A stretch of DNA of 9,519 nucleotides from Desulfobacteraceae bacterium (GTDB taxonomy: Bacteria; Desulfobacterota; Desulfobacteria; Desulfobacterales; BuS5): contig JAUVKE010000071.1 of NCBI GenBank assembly GCA_030592105.1, positions 1 through 9,519 of the forward strand. Direction: 5' to 3'. The notes beneath the pieces were generated by a model, which worked only from the letters and a program-made list of their open reading frames with translations, ran no database searches and was not told the origin of the DNA. The position numbers were made by a program, and so were the translations under genes. Of the stretch, positions 6,301 through 9,519 are shown one piece after another. Each line of letters opens with the position of its first letter. Position 1 is the stretch's first letter.

Positions 6301-7263
6301 GTTGCTGTATATTTGAAAAAGGTTTTTGAATTTTATTGACCGGCTGATTTCATCCAATTTTTTTTTTAATTCAACAATTTCTTCAATACTGCTGAACGTT
6401 AAAGAAAAAGTGTAACTTGTGCTCTCAAAATTTTTTGGGGGGACAAGCCTTATCCCATTTCCCATTTTTAAACTTTTTACAATTTCTTGATATTCTTTTT
6501 CCCCCTTTGTTATTGCCGGAAAACGTCTCCCTTTTAAATAAGTGCGTATATTTTGAGCTTTTTGATTTTTGGTTAAGTCATCGTTTTTTAAGATATTTCT
6601 TAAATGATCTGCAAAAAGTACTTCAAGGATCGAAATATCTCCAATGATTGCAATCTCTTTGACATATTCAAGAAATTGCTTTTGCTTATTAAGGCTCAAA
6701 CCCAAATGTTCAAAGAGTTTTGCGAATTCTATTCCAATATTTTCTTCCAATACCCCAAGCTCCATGGCCATGGAGAGTGATATGGTATTATTTAAAACAG
6801 ATTGTTTAATAAAATCAGGGAGTATGAATATATTTTTGATTTTATTAAACAGGTGGGGATTGCCAGGCAATCCAAGATTAAATGCCGCAACAGCTAATTC
6901 TTTATCATTGCTATAATATGCTGCAAGCATGCTGCAGCACTTGGATTGTTCCATGAGATTCAAGGGACGCTGCAACGAATTTTCAGCGATTGCAACTTTA
7001 ACATTGTCAAGTTCCGTGGTTTTCGGATCAGCTATCCTTACAGCAATATAAGAAGAACCAAGGTGGGAACATGCTGCAATTCTCCGAAAACCGCTGATAA
7101 TGATAAACATTTCCGCTTGTTTTTTGACCAGGGGGGGATTTATTACTCCTAATTCTTTAATCGAGCAGACAAGTTCCCGAACATCTGTTTGGGTGGTAAT
7201 TTTAAAGGTATCATCCATCTGGTTGATGGATGAAAGGGATATTTTTTTTTTCTCTATTTCCAT
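6286..7263 (-). CDS. Solitary ParB/RepB/Spo0J-like protein
   Basis: The 325-aa product has an N-terminal ParB-like domain (about 8-108) and a helix-turn-helix-like middle (about 122-170). In the first, IIISGFRRIAA (54-64) corresponds to the GERR box, and ENSLQRPLNLME (94-105) corresponds to the ENxxR...LNxxE box. The middle resembles the ParB DNA-binding region (LAVAAFNLGLPG, then FILPDFIKQSVLNNTISLSM). The C-terminal third ends in a charged, possibly coiled segment (290-310). Two hallmark positions deviate: the Glu of GERR is Phe, and the Arg of ENxxR is Gln with Arg one place later, so CTP binding may be altered. No ParA or parS-like site is nearby; an accessory or chromosomal regulatory role is as likely as partition. 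An ATG at 7263 is used; TTG at 7272 is an alternative, and neither has a clear Shine-Dalgarno. It lies 18 nt after purC, likely co-transcribed. Confidence 0.82.
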   Translation of the reverse strand: MEIEKKKISLSSINQMDDTFKITTQTDVRELVCSIKELGVINPPLVKKQAEMFIIISGFRRIAACSHLGSSYIAVRIADPKTTELDNVKVAIAENSLQRPLNLMEQSKCCSMLAAYYSNDKELAVAAFNLGLPGNPHLFNKIKNIFILPDFIKQSVLNNTISLSMAMELGVLEENIGIEFAKLFEHLGLSLNKQKQFLEYVKEIAIIGDISILEVLFADHLRNILKNDDLTKNQKAQNIRTYLKGRRFPAITKGEKEYQEIVKSLKMGNGIRLVPPKNFESTSYTFSLTFSSIEEIVELKKKLDEISRSIKFKNLFQIYSNPGKA

Positions 7264-7281
7264 ATTATGCAAAAATTATTT

Positions 7282-8163
7282 TTAATCTGACAGCAACTGC
7301 AATACTTCTTGATATTTTTTTAATGTATTTTGAATAACATTATCAGGCAAAGAAGGTGCTGGAGGATTTTTATCCCAGTTGATTGATATTAGATAGTCCC
7401 TTATATACTGTTTGTCAAAGCTCAGTTGGGGGCCGCCGGGCATGTAGGACTTTTTAGGCCAGAACCTGGATGAATCAGGGGTGAGAATTTCGTCTATTAA
7501 GATAATCTCATCATCTACAAGACCGAATTCAAACTTTGTATCAGCAATAATAATACCTTTTGTATCAGCTATTTTCACCGCTTTTTTGTATATTTTCAGG
7601 CTAAGCTCTTTAAGTCTGCTGGCAGAAGTCTCCCCTATAATCTCGCTGGCAGCGGCAAAATTTATATTCATATCATGCGTCCCCATCTCTTCCTTGGTTG
7701 ATGGCGTGAAAATCGTTTCGGGAAGTCTTTCAGATTCTTTTAGTCCGTCTGGTAGTTTAATGCCGCATATACTCCCTGACTCAATATAAGAATTCCAGCC
7801 GGAGCCTGATATGTAGCCCCTAACGACACATTCAATGGGAAATGGCCTGGCTTTTTTTACAAGCATGCTTCTTCCCTTTAAAATGTTCCTGTAAGGAGCA
7901 CAAACAACTGGATAGTCGTCCACATTGCTGGTAATAAGATGATTTTTCACAATTGATTCCATCATGCGGAACCAGAATAGAGAAATTTCCGTTAAGATTT
8001 TACCTTTTCCACAAACAGGCTCGGGCATAATAAGATCAAAGGCAGAGATTCTGTCTGTTACAACCATGAGCAGACAATCCCCGAGGTCATAAATATCTCT
8101 GACCTTACCACGTTTTAAAAGGTTTAAGTCTTGAAAATCTGTTTCAAATACTGCATTGTTCAT
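7282..8163 (-). CDS. purC: Phosphoribosylaminoimidazole-succinocarboxamide synthase
   Basis: SAICAR synthetase joins aspartate to CAIR with ATP, the seventh/eighth step of de novo purine synthesis. The 293-aa protein matches the longer family branch: [13 protein letters not shown] (17-29) with TDRISAFD (36-43), [20 protein letters not shown] (105-124), [12 protein letters not shown] (153-164), [20 protein letters not shown] (206-225) and [10 protein letters not shown] (227-236). These cover the nucleotide-binding lobe and the substrate-binding loop. An ATG at 8163 is chosen because the family N-terminus begins shortly after it and AGGA lies 9 nt upstream; an in-frame TTG at 8205 would add 14 atypical residues. 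A ParB-like gene follows after 18 nt. Upstream 128 nt separate it from the PilZ gene; only weak -35-like TTTACA boxes were seen there. No other purine genes are in the window. Confidence 0.97.
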   Translation of the reverse strand: MNNAVFETDFQDLNLLKRGKVRDIYDLGDCLLMVVTDRISAFDLIMPEPVCGKGKILTEISLFWFRMMESIVKNHLITSNVDDYPVVCAPYRNILKGRSMLVKKARPFPIECVVRGYISGSGWNSYIESGSICGIKLPDGLKESERLPETIFTPSTKEEMGTHDMNINFAAASEIIGETSASRLKELSLKIYKKAVKIADTKGIIIADTKFEFGLVDDEIILIDEILTPDSSRFWPKKSYMPGGPQLSFDKQYIRDYLISINWDKNPPAPSLPDNVIQNTLKKYQEVLQLLSD

Positions 8164-8254
8164 TGGATAGTCCTGTTTAGGGTTCGCATAAAAATAAGTT
8201 AGCAAAATGTAAAGTTATTTTTGCGCGAGCCCTTATGTAAAATGATAAATTTTG

Positions 8255-8288
8255 AATGGTGAATAGAAAAATTTTATAGATTTTTCAC
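8255..8288 (-). terminator. Weak hairpin after the PilZ gene
   Basis: Just beyond the PilZ stop, GTGAAAAAT reading leftward faces ATTTTTC and then ATTCAC, giving an A/T-rich stem of about 7 bp plus a partial extension. It could be a weak terminator between the PilZ gene and purC, but there is no GC-rich stem. Confidence 0.25.
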
Positions 8289-8291
8289 TCT

Positions 8292-8627
8292 TTACGCATC
8301 TTTAATAAATTTGATAAATATATTTAAAATCTGGGATGATGCTGGCTCGATTTTAATAAATTTTATTCCGCTTTTGAACTTGTCATTAGCTTCTTTTATT
8401 GTATGTATAACTTCCCCTGTTATTTCAATCAGATCGTCCTCTATGCCAATTGCCAAAGATATTTTTTTTTTTAACTCAATTGGGTAAGATGTTTCCAGAA
8501 GGATTCCGCCTTGGGAAAGGTTTAATGTCCTTCCCATTCCCTGTTGGCTTGTGGTATCATCATTAGACGAAAAGTGTGATAAATTGCAGGATTCGATTCT
8601 TTCCATCTCTCTTTTGTCTTTTGGCAT
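8292..8627 (-). CDS. PilZ-domain protein, putative c-di-GMP receptor
   Basis: This is a 111-aa single PilZ domain. The two c-di-GMP-contacting motifs are present: RxxxR as R6-E-M-E-R10 and (D/N)xSxxG as N36-L-S-Q-G-G41 in TLNLSQGGILLET. The spacing between them (26 residues) is normal. Further strands end in ITGEVIHTIKE and FKSGIKFIKIE, as in typical PilZ barrels. Binding would let it respond to c-di-GMP, but its partner (motility, polysaccharide or other) is not shown. An ATG at 8627 is preceded by GGAATAAAAG. The gene holds an 11-base A run (8462-8472 on the plus strand reads T) within codons for KKK, a possible slippage site. It follows the tandem CNB gene on the same strand after a strong palindrome. 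Confidence 0.88.
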   Translation of the reverse strand: MPKDKREMERIESCNLSHFSSNDDTTSQQGMGRTLNLSQGGILLETSYPIELKKKISLAIGIEDDLIEITGEVIHTIKEANDKFKSGIKFIKIEPASSQILNIFIKFIKDA

Positions 8628-8637
8628 CTTTTATTCC

Positions 8638-8718
8638 ATTAACGGTATAAGGGTGCCTTGAAAAATTAGAATTTTCAGGTGAAAAGGCTATTTTGCAAGG
8701 TGCCCATAAGGCATTAAT
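8638..8718. repeat. Imperfect palindrome between the CNB and PilZ genes
   Basis: The core TTTTCA-GG-TGAAAA (8672-8685) is a perfect inverted repeat. Outside it GGGTGCCTTG (8651-8660) pairs with CAAGGTGCCC (8696-8705) apart from two bases. The pairing extends with mismatches to ATTAA (8638-8642) and TTAAT (8714-8718). The 81-nt unit fills most of the 101-nt spacer. It lies 10 nt after the CNB gene stop and its left end reaches almost to the PilZ Shine-Dalgarno. It could form an mRNA hairpin acting as terminator, processing site or translational block, or be a decayed mobile palindrome. Confidence 0.6.
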
Positions 8719-8728
8719 AATATCCAGG

Positions 8729-9519
8729 CTATGCTTTGTAAATCATCTTTGTGGTAACCGATATGCAATTGCCTGTATGTTCCAGGATATTCTTGAAAGT
8801 TGATGAAATCTGATTATATTCTTTTCTCAGAGAAATTGCGTCCATTTTTTTTGTAATTAAATTTTTTGTACCAAAAACAGAGGCTGAAGAAGGTTCATGG
8901 GGTATATTGAAAAATGGAACCCTCCCGATAAAATCCCCTTCATAAAGTGTTGCCAGTAAAATGTTTTTTTTATCTTTTTTTCTGACAACAAAAGCTTCCC
9001 CTTGTGTTATTAAATAGAGTGAATTATCTTCATCACCCTGATTCATCAAAGGCTCATCAATATTTATATCTTTGTTAAGGAGAATGTCGTTTTCATCATT
9101 CTTGAACAATTTTTCAGTGACCTGTTTTAATCGTCTTTCAAAGCTTTTGATAATTTGCCTGAAATCAGATCCTGCACATGCATATTCCGTTGAAAGCCGC
9201 TGGGAATCCAGTACGCCCAAAACAACCTTTCCCACGGCAACAGCGGATGCGCCACGGAAATGTCCCCGGGTTAAAAGAGATAAGAGGCTTCCCACAAAGG
9301 CACCATTTCCTATTCTGCATATTATTTTAGCTTTTTCTGTCTCTGTTTCTTTGAAAATTTCAACAATTCCATCTAGTATTACCCATATCCATTTTCCATG
9401 TTTTCTTTCTTCCAGAATTTGTTCTTTGTCAAAGAATTCCTCTTCATCCACCACATAGATATAGTCGACAAGGGGCCCTTTGATTAAGGGTATGGAAGAA
9501 ATACCATTTGATATTTCAG
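8729..9519 (-). CDS. Protein with two cyclic-nucleotide-binding-like domains, 5' end beyond window
   Basis: The frame is open from the right edge (first full codon at 9517) to the stop at 8729, giving 262 visible residues; the true start lies outside. A GTG at 9454 is not taken as start because homologous-looking sequence continues upstream. The first CNB-like domain spans about 1-110 and has WVILDGIVEIFKE (45-57) and a phosphate-cassette-like stretch FVGSLLSLLTRGHFRGASAV (74-93), with R88 but Ser where the usual Glu of GE stands. A linker with basic residues (120-140) leads to a second domain: PLMNQGDEDNSLYLITQGEA (155-174) and EGDFIGRVPFFNIPHEPSSA (193-212), which lacks both the cassette Glu and Arg. 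Binding of cAMP/cGMP is therefore doubtful, especially in the second domain. No kinase, HTH or membrane segment is visible. It is adjacent to the PilZ gene on the same strand. Confidence 0.8.
   Translation of the reverse strand, partial: EISNGISSIPLIKGPLVDYIYVVDEEEFFDKEQILEERKHGKWIWVILDGIVEIFKETETEKAKIICRIGNGAFVGSLLSLLTRGHFRGASAVAVGKVVLGVLDSQRLSTEYACAGSDFRQIIKSFERRLKQVTEKLFKNDENDILLNKDINIDEPLMNQGDEDNSLYLITQGEAFVVRKKDKKNILLATLYEGDFIGRVPFFNIPHEPSSASVFGTKNLITKKMDAISLRKEYNQISSTFKNILEHTGNCISVTTKMIYKA

Noticed and set aside
8164..8291. Purine riboswitch or PurR-like operator before purC
   Set aside because: No recognisable aptamer core or palindromic operator was seen in the 128-nt spacer.
9072..9458. 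Plus-strand 128-aa ORF opposite the CNB gene
   Set aside because: It is low-complexity Ser/Lys/Phe-rich antisense translation of a minus-strand gene with recognisable domains.
1..9519. CRISPR array, transposase, toxin-antitoxin or defence operon
   Set aside because: No spaced direct repeats, no DDE or recombinase motifs, and no small paired ORFs with such features were found; ParB-like nuclease fold alone is not evidence of defence.

Overview
The window looks like chromosomal DNA of a sulfate-reducing deltaproteobacterium (Desulfobacterota), probably a Desulfobacteraceae-type genome. This is an inference from four things: the gene order ffh-rpsP-khpA-rimM-trmD-(TM1570-like SPOUT)-rplS, the stand-alone biotinyl carrier and solitary ParB-like protein, a low GC content (about 40% by eye), and several large imperfect palindromes between genes. 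All genes but one lie on the minus strand. No tRNA, rRNA, CRISPR array, transposase or phage gene was seen.

Layout. 1-738 (minus) is the 5' part of a Methyltransf_24-type SAM methyltransferase that runs off the left edge, with its own promoter near 813-841. 855-1020 is a 166-bp near-symmetrical palindrome, MITE-like, whose right end supplies the stop codon of rplS. 1018-5370 (minus) is the translation and protein-export cluster. In transcription order it holds ffh (SRP GTPase), rpsP (S16), khpA (KH RNA-binding protein), rimM (30S maturation), trmD (tRNA m1G37 methyltransferase), a second SPOUT-fold putative RNA methyltransferase overlapping trmD, and rplS (L19). 5371-5995 is a 625-bp divergent intergenic region with a sigma70-like promoter for ffh, a second large palindrome (5629-5743) and two tandem promoter candidates reading rightward. 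5996-6211 (plus) is a 71-aa biotin carboxyl-carrier domain. 6286-8163 (minus) holds purC followed closely by a solitary ParB-like gene. 8292-8627 (minus) is a PilZ-domain protein. 8729-9519 (minus) is a protein with two tandem cyclic-nucleotide-binding-like domains whose 5' end lies beyond the right edge.

How the genes work together. The ffh-rplS block couples ribosomal proteins S16 and L19, 30S maturation, tRNA modification and co-translational targeting, and is probably one transcript or a few overlapping ones. rplS is followed by the palindrome and then by an unrelated, visibly more GC-rich methyltransferase, which suggests a breakpoint or insertion there. purC and the ParB-like gene are 18 nt apart and probably co-transcribed. 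The PilZ and tandem-CNB genes are adjacent on one strand and may both be nucleotide second-messenger sensors, although the CNB domains lack key ligand residues.

I see no clear multi-gene undescribed system. The signals most worth following are the intergenic palindromes (four, each with different ends), the ParB-like protein with a shifted ENxxR motif, and the overlapping SPOUT methyltransferase pair.
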